A stretch of 64,000 nucleotides of DNA from Cellulomonas sp. NTE-D12 (GCF_027923705.1 NZ_AP026442.1:3038001-3102000); one strand, 5' to 3'; counted from the stretch's first letter, positions 8,518-17,405 are shown. A program made the numbers and translations. The notes: generated by a model from the sequence alone, not told the origin.

Positions 8518-10164
8518 TCAGAGGGCCAGCGTCGCGGCGCGCTCGACGGCGAGCCCGGCCTGGTAGCGGTCGAGGTAGGCGGCGAACCCGGCCACGTCGG
8601 CCGCGTCCGGCTCGACGACGTCGAGGTCCGCACCGGCGAACACGCGGGTGCGCAGGTACTCGCCGAGGTCCTGCTCCGCACCGGAGGTCAGGTAGGCGGC
8701 CAGCACGGCGATCCCCCACGCGCCGCCCTCACCGGCGGTGCGACCGACGGCGACCGGCGCGCCGATCGCCGCGGCGAGGAACCGCTGGGCGACGCCGGCG
8801 GTGCGGAACACGCCCCCGTGGGCGAACATCGCGTCGAGGCCGACGCCCTCAGCCGCGAGCACGCGCATGCCGAGGCTGAGCGTGGCGAAGGCGCCGTAGA
8901 TGCTGGCGCGCATGAACGTCGGCAGCGTCAGGCTGCTGCCGGGCGTGCGCACGACGAGCGGCCGGCCGGACTCCAGGCCGGTGACCGGCTCGCCGGCCAG
9001 GTAGTTGTAGGCCAGCAGGCCGCCGCCGTCCGCCTCGCCCTCGAGCGCGGCGCGGAACAGGGTGCCGAACACCTCGTCGGACGAGGAGCCGTGCCCGGAG
9101 CGCAGCGCGAACTCGCGGAACAGGCCCACCCAGGCGTCCAGCTCGCTGGCGCCGTTGTTGCAGTGCACCATCGCCACCGGGTCGCCGGCGGGCGTGGTGA
9201 CCACGTCGAGCTCGTGGTGCACGTGCGCCAGCGGCCGCTCGAGCACCACCATCGCGAAGATCGAGGTGCCGGCGCTGACGTTGCCGGTGCGCGGTGCGAC
9301 GGAGCTGGTGGCGACCATGCCGGTGCCGGCGTCGCCCTCCGGCGGGCACAGCGGGATGCCCGCGCGCAGGCTGCCGGTCGGGTCGAGCAGCGCGGCACCC
9401 TCCGGGGTGAGGTTGCCGGCCTCCTCGCCGGCGCAGAGCACCTGCGGCAGCAGGGCGTCGAGGGCCACGCCGGGCTCGAGCCGGCGGTGCGTGGCGAGCA
9501 GACCGTCGACCGCCGCCAGCATCTCCTTGTCGTAGCCCCGGGTGGCAGGGTCGATGGGGAACATGCCGGAGGCGTCGCCGACGCCGAGCACGCGGCGGCC
9601 GGTCAGCTGCCAGTGCACGTAGCCCGCGAGCGTGGTGACGAAGCGGACGTCGGGGACGTGGGGCTCGTCGTCGAGCACCGCCTGGTACAGGTGGGCGATC
9701 GACCAGCGCAGCGGGATGTTGTGGCCCAGCAGCTCGGTCAGCTCGGCGGCGGCGCGGCCGGTCGACGTGTTGCGCCACGTCCGGAACGGCACCAGCAGCC
9801 GGTCCTCGGAGTCGAACGCCAGGTAGCCGTGCATCATCGCGGAGACGCCGATGGCCCCGAAGGTCGTCGGGCGCACGCCGTACTGGCGCTGCACGTCCGC
9901 GAACAGGTCCGCCACCGCCGACTGCAGGCCGGCCCAGACGTCCTCGAGCGAGTACGTCCACACGCCGTCGACCAGCTGGTTCTCCCAGTCGTGGCTGCCG
10001 TTGGCGATCGGCGCGTGGTCGGGGCCGATCAGGCACGCCTTGATGCGCGTGGAGCCGAGCTCGATGCCGAGCGAGGTACGTCCTGAGGTGACGGCCTCAC
10101 GGGAGGCGCTCGTCACGTCGGGGGCTGCGGCGTGGGCACGCGCGGCGTTGGGCACGACCACCAT
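8518..10164 (-). CDS. araB: FGGY-family kinase, probable ribulokinase (548 aa)
   Basis: This enzyme is expected to phosphorylate L-ribulose with ATP between the isomerase and epimerase steps. It has the FGGY two-domain kinase layout: an N-terminal nucleotide-phosphate motif GIELGSTRIKACLI near residue 32, the mid-protein motif VGDASGMFPID, and a C-terminal FGGY domain containing LSLGMRVLAAEG and AHGGVFRT. The N-terminal motif differs from classical E. coli AraB (GxDFGT), so this is a divergent ribulokinase-like FGGY kinase. The ribulose assignment rests mainly on araD and araA next to it. The start at 10164 has AAGGAG about 7 bases upstream. It is the first gene after the arabinose operator. 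Confidence 0.85.
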   Translation of the reverse strand: MVVVPNAARAHAAAPDVTSASREAVTSGRTSLGIELGSTRIKACLIGPDHAPIANGSHDWENQLVDGVWTYSLEDVWAGLQSAVADLFADVQRQYGVRPTTFGAIGVSAMMHGYLAFDSEDRLLVPFRTWRNTSTGRAAAELTELLGHNIPLRWSIAHLYQAVLDDEPHVPDVRFVTTLAGYVHWQLTGRRVLGVGDASGMFPIDPATRGYDKEMLAAVDGLLATHRRLEPGVALDALLPQVLCAGEEAGNLTPEGAALLDPTGSLRAGIPLCPPEGDAGTGMVATSSVAPRTGNVSAGTSIFAMVVLERPLAHVHHELDVVTTPAGDPVAMVHCNNGASELDAWVGLFREFALRSGHGSSSDEVFGTLFRAALEGEADGGGLLAYNYLAGEPVTGLESGRPLVVRTPGSSLTLPTFMRASIYGAFATLSLGMRVLAAEGVGLDAMFAHGGVFRTAGVAQRFLAAAIGAPVAVGRTAGEGGAWGIAVLAAYLTSGAEQDLGEYLRTRVFAGADLDVVEPDAADVAGFAAYLDRYQAGLAVERAATLAL

Positions 10165-10195
10165 TGGTCCGCTCCTTCACGATCGGTCGTGGAGG

Positions 10196-10224
10196 ATGTT
10201 AGCGCTCACATGGTCTGGTGCCAA
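10196..10224 (-). promoter_or_regulatory. araB promoter overlapped by LacI-type operator
   Basis: On the minus strand, TTGGCA (10224-10219) and TAACAT (10201-10196) form a good -35/-10 pair with a 17-base spacer. The near-perfect palindrome ATGTGAGCGCTAACAT (10211-10196) covers the -10 and half of the spacer. It has the central GCGC expected for LacI-family operators. The LacI gene immediately upstream at 10254 is the likely owner. Confidence 0.75.
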
Positions 10225-10253
10225 GCCGCCTGGTGAGGAGGGCTTTCCGGGCC

Positions 10254-11324
10254 TCAGGACGTGCGGCGCAGGGACGAGGCGCGCACGACCAGGTGCGCCG
10301 GGATGATGCCCACCGTCGGCGGGCTGCCGGCGGTGGCTCCCATCAGGACGCGGACCGCCCGCGCACCGAGCGCCGCGAGGTCCTGCCGGACGGTGGTCAG
10401 AGCCGGGATCGTGTACGCGGCGCCCGCCTCGTCGTCGAACCCCGCCACGGCCACGTCGTCGGGCACCCGGACGCCCGCCTCCCAGAACGCGTGCAGCAGC
10501 CCGATGGCCAGCTGGTCGTTGGCGGCGAAGACGGCCCGCGGAAGCCCCTCCTTGACCAGGCGCCGGCCCACCGCCGCTCCGTGCGCCGCCGACCACCCCG
10601 ACTCCATCGGCGCCGCCGGCTCGATGGGCGCACCCGGTTCGATCCCCGCCGACCGGCACGCGTCGCGCCAGCCCGCGAGCCGCTCCTGGGCGTCGAACCA
10701 GTCCTGCGGCCCCGCGACGTGCACCACCTCGCCGTAACCCTGCGCGAGCAGGTGCGACGTGGCCAGACGACCGCCCCCGCGCTGGTCGACGGCCACCTGG
10801 TGCAGGTGCTCCGCCTCCGTGCCGAGGTCGCCGGAGGAGACGATCACCACGGGCAGCGAGGTCGGCGCCTGCTCGAGGACCTGCATCACCTCGGTGTTGG
10901 GCGCGATCACCGCGAGGCCCTCGACGCCCTGGGTGAGGAACTGCTCGACCGCCTGGTGCATCGAGTCGGCGTCGAAGCTGCGCAGCATCGCCACCGCCAC
11001 CACCGCACCGACCAGGCGGGCGGACTCCTGCAGGCCGACCAGCGTGCTGGTGGGGCCGAACAGCGTGCTGGCGGGCGCGACGACGCCCAGGACGCCCGTG
11101 CGCCGGGTGACCAGCGCTCGGGCGGCGCTGTTGCGGCGGTAGCCGAGCTCGGCGATGGCGGCCAGCACCCGGGCGCGCGTCTCCGGCCGGACGCTCGGGT
11201 GGTCGTTGAGCACGCGCGAGACGGTCTGGTGGGAGACTCCCGCGACCACAGCCACGTCGCTCATCGCGGGCGGGCGCGGGTTGGCGGCGCGGGACGTCGG
11301 CACGGCGGCGGGGACGTTCGGCAC
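10254..11324 (-). CDS. LacI-family regulator, probable arabinose/pentose repressor (356 aa)
   Basis: This repressor probably controls araBDA and the chvE importer. The N-terminal LacI helix-turn-helix is plain (MSDVAVVAGVSHQTVSRVL, then RPETRARVLAAIAELGY), followed by the hinge and a periplasmic-binding-like sensor domain with GVLGVVAPASTLFGPT and FAANDQLAIGLLHAFWEAG. The GTG at 11324 is 12 bases after the proC stop. An internal ATG at 11264 would start right at the helix-turn-helix and is a serious alternative, as neither start has a clear ribosome binding site. Its gene ends 30 bases before the araB promoter. The effector is unknown, with arabinose inferred from context. Confidence 0.85.
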   Translation of the reverse strand: MPNVPAAVPTSRAANPRPPAMSDVAVVAGVSHQTVSRVLNDHPSVRPETRARVLAAIAELGYRRNSAARALVTRRTGVLGVVAPASTLFGPTSTLVGLQESARLVGAVVAVAMLRSFDADSMHQAVEQFLTQGVEGLAVIAPNTEVMQVLEQAPTSLPVVIVSSGDLGTEAEHLHQVAVDQRGGGRLATSHLLAQGYGEVVHVAGPQDWFDAQERLAGWRDACRSAGIEPGAPIEPAAPMESGWSAAHGAAVGRRLVKEGLPRAVFAANDQLAIGLLHAFWEAGVRVPDDVAVAGFDDEAGAAYTIPALTTVRQDLAALGARAVRVLMGATAGSPPTVGIIPAHLVVRASSLRRTS

Positions 11325-11335
11325 GGGGCGCGCCG

Positions 11336-12202
11336 TCAGTGCCGCGGCGAGGCGGACTGGGCCGAACCCAGCTCGCGGGAGCGCTCGTACGCCGCCCGGG
11401 CGGCTGCGACCACACCGGCACGTACCCCGTGGGCGTCCAGCTGCGCGACGGCGGCGACCGTGGTGCCGCCCGGGGACGAGACGCGCTCGCGCAGCACCAC
11501 CGGGTGGTCGCCGCTCTGCGCGGCGAGCGCGGCGGACCCCTCAACGGTCGCGACCGCGAGGCGGGTCGCCAGGTCACGCGGCAGGCCGAGCAGCACCCCG
11601 GCCTCCGCCATCGCGTCGATCAGGTAGAACGCGTACGCGGGACCGGAGCCGGAGATCGCCGTGACGGCGTCGAGCTGCTTCTCGGGCACCCGCACCACCA
11701 GACCCGTGGGACGCAGGATCGTCTCGGCGAGCGCCAGGTGCCGTTCGGTGGCCGCCGAACCGGCGGCGAGCGCCGCGGCACCCTTGCCGACCACCGCCGG
11801 CGTGTTGGGCATGACGCGGATCACCGGGGTGCCGGCGGGCAGCCGCTGCTCGTAGAAGGCGAGCGGAAGGCCGGCGGCGACGCTGATGACCGGAGCACCG
11901 CCGCGCAGCGCCGGGCCGATGGTGGTGAGCACGTCGCCCACGACGTCGGGCTTGACGGCGACCAGGACGACGTCGGCACGGGCGGCCGCGTGCTCCGTGG
12001 AGGCTGCGGTCAGGACGCCGAGCCGACGGCGCAGGTCCTCGGAGCGCGCGACGTCCCGCTCCGCCACCTCGACGTCGCGCGGGGACCAGCCCGCCGCGAG
12101 CAGCGCCTCCACCAGCGTGCCGCCCATCACGCCGCCGCCGACGACCAGCACGTGGGCGCGCTGCGCCCGCTCGTCGTCCGCCCGGTCGGTGCCCTCGCTC
12201 AT
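11336..12202 (-). CDS. proC: Pyrroline-5-carboxylate reductase (288 aa)
   Basis: This enzyme performs the last step of proline synthesis, NADPH-dependent reduction of pyrroline-5-carboxylate. It has the Rossmann motif VVGGGVMGG near residue 20, the NADP-binding AVKPDVVGDVL, RVMPNTPAVVGKG, and the dimerisation/active-site signature AISGSGPAYAFYLIDAM with SSPGGTT near the C-terminus. ATG at 12202 gives the normal length; the longer frame adds 44 low-complexity residues. It lies just upstream of the LacI gene (12 bases), though no functional link is apparent. Confidence 0.94.
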   Translation of the reverse strand: MSEGTDRADDERAQRAHVLVVGGGVMGGTLVEALLAAGWSPRDVEVAERDVARSEDLRRRLGVLTAASTEHAAARADVVLVAVKPDVVGDVLTTIGPALRGGAPVISVAAGLPLAFYEQRLPAGTPVIRVMPNTPAVVGKGAAALAAGSAATERHLALAETILRPTGLVVRVPEKQLDAVTAISGSGPAYAFYLIDAMAEAGVLLGLPRDLATRLAVATVEGSAALAAQSGDHPVVLRERVSSPGGTTVAAVAQLDAHGVRAGVVAAARAAYERSRELGSAQSASPRH

Positions 12203-12272
12203 GCCCGGCCTCCCCCGTCGCGGCCGGGTGCTCCGGCCGTCCGCGCCGAGCCTAGTTGGGCCCGCCGATGGT

Positions 12273-12313
12273 CGGTGCCGACCGCGCGTCGGGGCAACGC
12301 ACGGTCGGCACCG
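12273..12313. repeat. 12-bp inverted repeat between proC and the export operon
   Basis: CGGTGCCGACCG (12273-12284) and its exact complement (12302-12313) flank a 17-base spacer. It lies upstream of proC and downstream of the export-operon terminator. It could be a second terminator stem or a control site for proC. Confidence 0.4.
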
Positions 12314-12353
12314 GGACGACGACGGCGCCGACAAGTCGCCGCGTCGTCAGGCA

Positions 12354-12381
12354 GGGTCGGCCCGCAGACCCGGGCCGACCC
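12354..12381 (-). terminator. Terminator after the export operon
   Basis: A 10-bp perfect stem (GGGTCGGCCC at 12354-12363 with 12372-12381) and 8-base loop begin 4 bases past the stop of the last export-operon gene. Confidence 0.6.
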
Positions 12382-12384
12382 GGA

Positions 12385-14367
12385 TCAGCCGCCCGGCCGT
12401 ACGCCGCCGGCGGGCGGGCCGTTGAAGGTGCCGGCGAACTGCCGGTTGGCGCCCCCGTTGCCGCCGGACAGCAGGCCGGTGGACGACGAGGACCGGGTGC
12501 TGCTGACCATGGGGACCGAGAGGTCCGCGAGCACCACCTTCTGGCCCTCGGTCAGGCCCGAGGTGATCTGCGTCAGCTCGGAGCCGACCGCACCGCGCTG
12601 CACGGTCACGGTCTTCGCGACGCCGTTGTCCAGCACCTGCACCGTCGCCGTCTGGCCGTCGACGTGCACCGCAGAGGTGGGGACGGTGAGCACCTGTCCG
12701 GTGCCGGCCACCGTGATCACCAGCTGGGCGGACGAACCGCCGTACAGCTTCTCGGTGGTGGGCGTGACCGCGACGGTGACGGCGTAGGACGGTGTCGAGG
12801 TCGACGAGACGTCCAGCACCCCGATGCTGCTGACCGTGCCGGCCAGCGTCGCCGTGGTGGACGGCACTGTGATGGCCACCTTCTGCCCCACCTTCACCGC
12901 GTCGATCGAGGCGAGCGGGATGGTGGTGCTCACGACGAACCCGTCGGTGCCGACCACCGTGACCACGGCGGACGTGGACTGCGCCGCGACGCTGCTGCCG
13001 ACCGACAGGCTCACGGCCGCCACCGTGCCGGCGATCGGCGACGTCAGCGTGACCAGGGACAGGTTCTGGTTGGCGATGTCGAGCTTGGACTGCGCCGAGT
13101 CGATCGCCGCCCGGTCGGAGAGGATGTCCGCCGCGCTCGCGACGGTGGTGGTCCCCGCGCCGGACCCGCCGGTGGACGTGCGGGCGGCCGACGACGAGCC
13201 GGACGTGCCGGCGGTGGACGAGCCGGTGCCGGACGACGTGCGGGTGCTGCTGCCGGTCGAGCCGGTGCCGGCCGACGGGCCCGACGTACCGGGACCGGAC
13301 GTGCCGGCCGAGGCGGTGACCGCCTTCTGCAGCGCGCCGACCGCCTTGTCCAGGGCCTGGGCCGCCGTGCCGACGGCCGTCTGCGCGGTGCCGGTGGTGG
13401 TCTGCGCGGCGCCGACCGCGACGAGAGCCGTCCGGCACGCCTGCAGCTGCGCCGCCGTGGGCGGCGCGCCGCTGGTGACCAGCGACGTGGTCGTGGCGGT
13501 CGGGCTCGGCGTGGGCGTCGGGGTGACGGTCGGGGTGGGCGTCGGGGTCGGCGTGGCCGTGGCGCTCGGGCTCGCGGTGGGGCTGGGCGTCGCGGTGGGC
13601 GTCGGGGAGGCCGATGCCGTCGGGCTGGGCGTCGCGCTGGGGGTGGGCGTCGGGGACGGCGTCACCGCGGCGCAGGCCGTCTGGGCGTCCTGCAGCGCGG
13701 CGGTGCTCGCCTTCAGCGCCGTTTCGGCGGCGTCGTACGCGGTGAGCAGGGCCTGCTGGGCCTTCTGCACGCCGGCCAGGGCCGTGGCGACGGCCGGCGA
13801 CGCACCGCTGGACGACCCGGCACCGGACGAGCCGGTCCCGGAGCCGGAGGTCGAACCGGAGGCCGAGCCGCCCGACGACGCACCGGCCGCGGCGGACGAC
13901 GTCCCGGTGGCGGCACCGGTCGAGCTGCCGCCGGACGACGCCGAGGAACTCGTCGAGGCCGCGCTGGTCTGCGAGTCCAGGTCCGTCTGCAGCTGCTGCT
14001 GGGCCGTCTGGAGCGCGGTGGTCGCTGCGTCCACGGCGTTCTGCAGCGCCGTCGGGTCGAGGGTGGCCAACGTCTGACCGGCCGTCACCGTCTGGCCGAC
14101 GCCCACCGCTACGGACGCGACCGTCCCTGCGACGGGGAACGCGACGTCGCGGCGGGTGGCCGAGGCGACGGTCCCGACGGCCGACACGGTCTGCGTGACC
14201 GAGCCCAGCTTGGCCGTCGCCGTGGTGTAGCGCGTCTCCGACTGCCGGGACATGGCCAGGGCCACTCCCCCGCCGGCGATCGTCAGCACCACGGCGCCGG
14301 CCGCCGCGAGCGCCGCGACCCGGCGCCCACGAGCTCGGCGCCGTCGCACGGTGGTCCGCTCAGGCAT
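12385..14367 (-). CDS. Efflux adaptor (HlyD/MacA-like) with long Ser/Gly and Thr/Pro inserts (660 aa)
   Basis: This is a membrane-anchored adaptor of a MacAB-like export system. It has one N-terminal membrane helix (about residues 18-39), then a biotinyl-lipoyl half GTVASVAVGVGQTVTAGQTL and a coiled-coil hairpin region. The second lipoyl half is ASPIAGTVAAVSL-like (near 445), followed by a beta-barrel and C-terminal domain (VTVQRGAVGSELTQITSGL). The hairpin is interrupted by a Ser/Gly-rich stretch (about 133-191), a Thr/Pro repeat region (about 236-293) and another Ser/Gly stretch (about 353-406). These make it far longer than a usual adaptor of about 400 residues. ATG 14367 overlaps the stop of the lipoprotein gene upstream. 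The cargo is unknown. Confidence 0.82.
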   Translation of the reverse strand: MPERTTVRRRRARGRRVAALAAAGAVVLTIAGGGVALAMSRQSETRYTTATAKLGSVTQTVSAVGTVASATRRDVAFPVAGTVASVAVGVGQTVTAGQTLATLDPTALQNAVDAATTALQTAQQQLQTDLDSQTSAASTSSSASSGGSSTGAATGTSSAAAGASSGGSASGSTSGSGTGSSGAGSSSGASPAVATALAGVQKAQQALLTAYDAAETALKASTAALQDAQTACAAVTPSPTPTPSATPSPTASASPTPTATPSPTASPSATATPTPTPTPTVTPTPTPSPTATTTSLVTSGAPPTAAQLQACRTALVAVGAAQTTTGTAQTAVGTAAQALDKAVGALQKAVTASAGTSGPGTSGPSAGTGSTGSSTRTSSGTGSSTAGTSGSSSAARTSTGGSGAGTTTVASAADILSDRAAIDSAQSKLDIANQNLSLVTLTSPIAGTVAAVSLSVGSSVAAQSTSAVVTVVGTDGFVVSTTIPLASIDAVKVGQKVAITVPSTTATLAGTVSSIGVLDVSSTSTPSYAVTVAVTPTTEKLYGGSSAQLVITVAGTGQVLTVPTSAVHVDGQTATVQVLDNGVAKTVTVQRGAVGSELTQITSGLTEGQKVVLADLSVPMVSSTRSSSSTGLLSGGNGGANRQFAGTFNGPPAGGVRPGG

Positions 14368-15289
14368 TGGAGCCCGCCGCCGGAGCGCCCTGCTGAGGCT
14401 GGCCGTTCTGGCCGCCGCGGTTGCCGCCGAAGCCGCGGTTGGCGGTCACGCACGTGCCGTTGGTCGGCGGGGACACGACGATGCTGGTCGCCGTCACCTT
14501 GCCGGAGGTGTCCGCCTGGCCGCGGGCCGTGGCGCACTGGCCGACGACGATGACCGACGCGTCCGCCGTCCTGGTGGTGCGGTACGTCGTCGCGGAGTCG
14601 ACCGTCACGGTGGCGGTGCCGGTCGTCGTGCTGGGGCTGGTCGTGCCGGGGGTCGCGGTGCCGGAGGTGCCCGCAGCACGCGTGGTCGTCTGCACCGTGA
14701 TCGTGCTCCCGGACACGGCCGTGACCAGGCCGTCGACCGGCCGGGCGAAGCCGCCCGCGCCGCCCGTCGGGGCACCGCTGGGCCGGGCACCGGAGCGCGG
14801 GGCGCCGGTCGGCATGCCACCACCGGGCGCTCCCGCCGCCCCGCCGAAGCCCGCCGCGCACGCGCCGTCGACCGGCTGGGTGATGGTGACGAAGGTCGCC
14901 GCGCCGGACGTGGACGACGTGGCGGTGCCGGACGACGCCGTCGTCGCCAGGATGCAGACCCCCGGCGTGACGTCCGCCAGGCTGCCGGCGACCTGCTGGC
15001 TGATGGCGGTGCTGGAGGTCCACGCGACGGCCGTCTGGCTGGACGTGTCCTGCAGCTGCATCACCTGGCCGGTGACGGCCGCGATGGTGCCGCGCACCCC
15101 GCCCCGGTCCTGCTGGGCGGCGCCGCCGCCCGATCCGGACCGAGCGCCGGCCGAGGCCGCGGGGGCCGCGGGGGCCTTCGCGTTGGCGGCGCCGCCGCCG
15201 CAGGCGGCAAGGGTGAGGACCACGACGGCGCCGAGCGGGAGGGTCCAGGCGCGGCGCAGCCGGGCAGCCCAGGGACGGGACGACGACAT
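14360..15289 (-). CDS. Lipoprotein with DUF5666-like beta repeats (309 aa)
   Basis: This is a secreted lipid-anchored protein of unknown function inside a MacAB-like export operon. The signal peptide ends at Cys30 (LTLAAC). Two repeated modules follow: GTIAAVTGQVMQLQD at about 60 and GLVTAVSGSTITVQT at about 190. Each is followed by a short barrel with a cysteine (VCILATT; QCATARG), resembling DUF5666 domains. They are joined by Gly/Pro/Thr-rich linkers, with a Gln/Gly-rich C-terminus. ATG 15289 has GAGGAG 8 bases upstream. Its stop overlaps the second adaptor gene by 8 bases. It may be a helper or cargo-related protein, but this is inference from position only. Confidence 0.7.
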   Translation of the reverse strand: MSSSRPWAARLRRAWTLPLGAVVVLTLAACGGGAANAKAPAAPAASAGARSGSGGGAAQQDRGGVRGTIAAVTGQVMQLQDTSSQTAVAWTSSTAISQQVAGSLADVTPGVCILATTASSGTATSSTSGAATFVTITQPVDGACAAGFGGAAGAPGGGMPTGAPRSGARPSGAPTGGAGGFARPVDGLVTAVSGSTITVQTTTRAAGTSGTATPGTTSPSTTTGTATVTVDSATTYRTTRTADASVIVVGQCATARGQADTSGKVTATSIVVSPPTNGTCVTANRGFGGNRGGQNGQPQQGAPAAGSNA

Positions 15290-15342
15290 GGCAGAGCTCC
15301 TCGAGGTGGGGATGGTGCTGGTACTGGCGCGCTGCACGGCGA

Positions 15343-16575
15343 TCACTCCGAGCGCAGTGCGTCGATGGGTGCGAGCCGCGCGGCCCGCGTGGCGGGGTAG
15401 ACCCCGAAGACGAGCCCGATGGCGACGGCGACCACCACCGAGCCGGCGACCGCGACGCCGGACACGACGATGGTGCTGTTCAGCAGCTTGGGCAGCGTGT
15501 TGGCCGACACCACGCCCAGCAGGCAGCCGAGCAGACCGCCGGCCAGGCCGAGGATCGACGCCTCGACCAGGAACTGCCGGCGGATGGCCCACGGCGGGGC
15601 ACCGAGCGCCTTGCGCAGGCCGATCTCCCGGGTCCGCTCGGTGACCGACACCAGCATGATGTTCATCACGCCGATGCCGCCGACCAGCAGGGACAGGGCC
15701 GCGATGCCGGTCAGCAGCACCGTCAGCGTGCGGGCCACCGCGGTCGCGGTCGACACCAGCGACTCCTGCGAGGAGACCGTGAAGTCCGCGCTCGACGCGG
15801 TGGTGATGGAGTGCAGGTTGAGCAGCAGCTGGGTCGCCTCCTGCGAGGCACCGGACAGCTGCTGGGCCGACGCCGCCTCGATGTAGATGCGGGAGACGGC
15901 GTCGCGGGTGCTGCCGCCGACCAGCTGCTCCGCAGCGGTGGAGAGGGGCACCACCGCGAGGTCGTCGAGGCTGGTGTTGCCGCTCGACCCGGCGGTGGAC
16001 AGCACCCCGATCACGGTGAACTCGACGTTGTTGATGGTCACCGTGCGGCCCACCGCGTTGGTGGTGCCGTACAGCTGCGTGGCGGTGTCGGCACCGAGCA
16101 CCACCACGTCGGCGCGGGCGGTGTCCTGCGCGTCGGTGATGAACTGCCCGGCGGACAGCTGCCGCGCCCGGACCCCCAGCCACGACGCCGTGGTGCCGGT
16201 GACGGTGGTGGTCCAGTTGGTGGTGCCGTTGACCAGCGACAGCTGGGTCGACTTCTCCGGGGCGACCGCGGCGATGTCCGGGGCGTTGTCCTTCGACGTC
16301 AGGGCGACGGCGTCGGACCGCTTCAGCGTGGTGTTGGAGCCGAAGCCGCCGCGGACGCCGGTGGTGCTGGTGCTGCTGCCGGGCGTGACGATCAGCAGGT
16401 TGGAGCCGAGGGAGTTGATCCGCGCCGACACGTCCTTCTGCGAGCCGAGGCCCAGGCCGACGGTGAGGATCACCGCGGCGATGCCGATGAGGATGCCCAG
16501 GATGGTCAGCGTCGAGCGCAGGGTGTGCGAGCGGACCGCCGACCAGGCGGTGTGCAGCGTCTGGGTCCAGGTCAT
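15343..16575 (-). CDS. MacB/FtsX-type ABC permease (410 aa)
   Basis: This membrane subunit of the export system has MacB layout. One helix near the N-terminus (LTILGILIGIAAVILTVGLG) is followed by a large extracellular domain of about 240 residues. Three C-terminal helices contain the hallmark GGIGVMNIMLVSVTERTREI and GLRKALGAPPWAIRRQFLVE. It ends in ATRAARLAPIDALRSE, the conserved FtsX/MacB tail. ATG 16575 overlaps the ATPase stop by 4 bases. MacB-type permeases use mechanotransmission to push substrates already outside the membrane; the substrate here is unknown. Confidence 0.93.
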   Translation of the reverse strand: MTWTQTLHTAWSAVRSHTLRSTLTILGILIGIAAVILTVGLGLGSQKDVSARINSLGSNLLIVTPGSSTSTTGVRGGFGSNTTLKRSDAVALTSKDNAPDIAAVAPEKSTQLSLVNGTTNWTTTVTGTTASWLGVRARQLSAGQFITDAQDTARADVVVLGADTATQLYGTTNAVGRTVTINNVEFTVIGVLSTAGSSGNTSLDDLAVVPLSTAAEQLVGGSTRDAVSRIYIEAASAQQLSGASQEATQLLLNLHSITTASSADFTVSSQESLVSTATAVARTLTVLLTGIAALSLLVGGIGVMNIMLVSVTERTREIGLRKALGAPPWAIRRQFLVEASILGLAGGLLGCLLGVVSANTLPKLLNSTIVVSGVAVAGSVVVAVAIGLVFGVYPATRAARLAPIDALRSE

Positions 16576-17405
16576 CGTGCCGCCCCCTCGCGGTCGGCCA
16601 CGTGGGCGGCCGCGTGATCGTCGGGATCGGTGTCGGACAGCACCCGGCCGTCCCGCACCCGCACCATGCGGCGGGCGTGCTCGGCGACCTCGAGCTCGTG
16701 GGTGATCAGCACCACCGTGCGGCCGGCGGCGTGCAGCTCGTCGAACAGGCCCAGCACGTCGGCGGTGGAGACGGAGTCGAGGTTGCCCGTCGGCTCGTCG
16801 GCCAGGATCAGGTCCGGGTCGCTGACCAGGGCACGTGCCACCGCGACCCGCTGCTGCTGGCCGCCGGACAGCTCGCCGGGCCGGTTGGCGGTGCGGTCGG
16901 CCAGGCCGACGCGCGCGAGGGCGTCCATCGCCCGGGTCCTGCGCTCCGCGGACGGCACCCCCGCGTACATCAGCGGCAGCTCGACGTTGCGCCACGCGGA
17001 CAGCGCAGGCAGCAGGTTGAACTGCTGGAAGACGAAGCCGATCCGGCGGTTGCGGATGTGCGCCAGCTCCGCCTCGTCGAGCTCGGAGACGTCCTCGCCG
17101 GCCAGCCGGTAGGTACCGGTGGTGAGCACGTCCAGGCAGCCGAGGATGTTCATCAGCGTGGACTTGCCGGAGCCGGACGGGCCCATGATCGCCACGTACT
17201 CGCCCTGGTCGATCCGCAGGTCGACCCCGCGCAGCGCCTCGAACGTGATGCTGCCGGTGGTGTACGTCTTGCTCACGCCCGCCAGCTCGATCACCGGGGT
17301 CGCGGCGTGCTCGGCGAACCGCTCCTGCACCGCCGTCGGGGCGCCGATCGGGAGCACGCCGTCCAGCGGAGCCGCCCCGCCGTGCCGCGGGCTGTCGTCA
17401 GCCAT
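16572..17405 (-). CDS. MacB/LolD-type ABC transporter ATPase (277 aa)
   Basis: This ATPase is the partner of the MacB-type permease. An N-terminal extension of about 37 residues precedes the ATPase domain: Walker A GPSGSGKST at residues 75-83, FVFQQFNLLP (Q-loop), signature LSGGQQQRVAVARAL, Walker B LILADEPTGNLD and switch VLITHE. The D-loop TGNLDS and FQQFNLL are typical of the MacB/LolD/YknY group. ATG 17405 overlaps the adaptor stop by 8 bases, and the stop overlaps the permease start in ATGA. Confidence 0.94.
   Translation of the reverse strand: MADDSPRHGGAAPLDGVLPIGAPTAVQERFAEHAATPVIELAGVSKTYTTGSITFEALRGVDLRIDQGEYVAIMGPSGSGKSTLMNILGCLDVLTTGTYRLAGEDVSELDEAELAHIRNRRIGFVFQQFNLLPALSAWRNVELPLMYAGVPSAERRTRAMDALARVGLADRTANRPGELSGGQQQRVAVARALVSDPDLILADEPTGNLDSVSTADVLGLFDELHAAGRTVVLITHELEVAEHARRMVRVRDGRVLSDTDPDDHAAAHVADREGAAR

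Noticed and set aside
8494..10086. A 530-codon plus-strand frame opposite araB
   Set aside because: The product is His/Arg/Gly-rich low complexity, while the minus strand encodes a full FGGY kinase with all motifs.
13490..13662. Repeat array suggesting CRISPR or a minisatellite
   Set aside because: The repeats are in-frame Thr/Pro codons within a gene, with no regular repeat-spacer pattern.
12256..14553. Long plus-strand frames opposite the large adaptor gene, including a Val/Gly/Asp-repeat protein
   Set aside because: The repeats are the antisense of the Thr/Pro and Ser/Gly linkers. The minus frame has lipoyl and membrane segments and operon overlaps.
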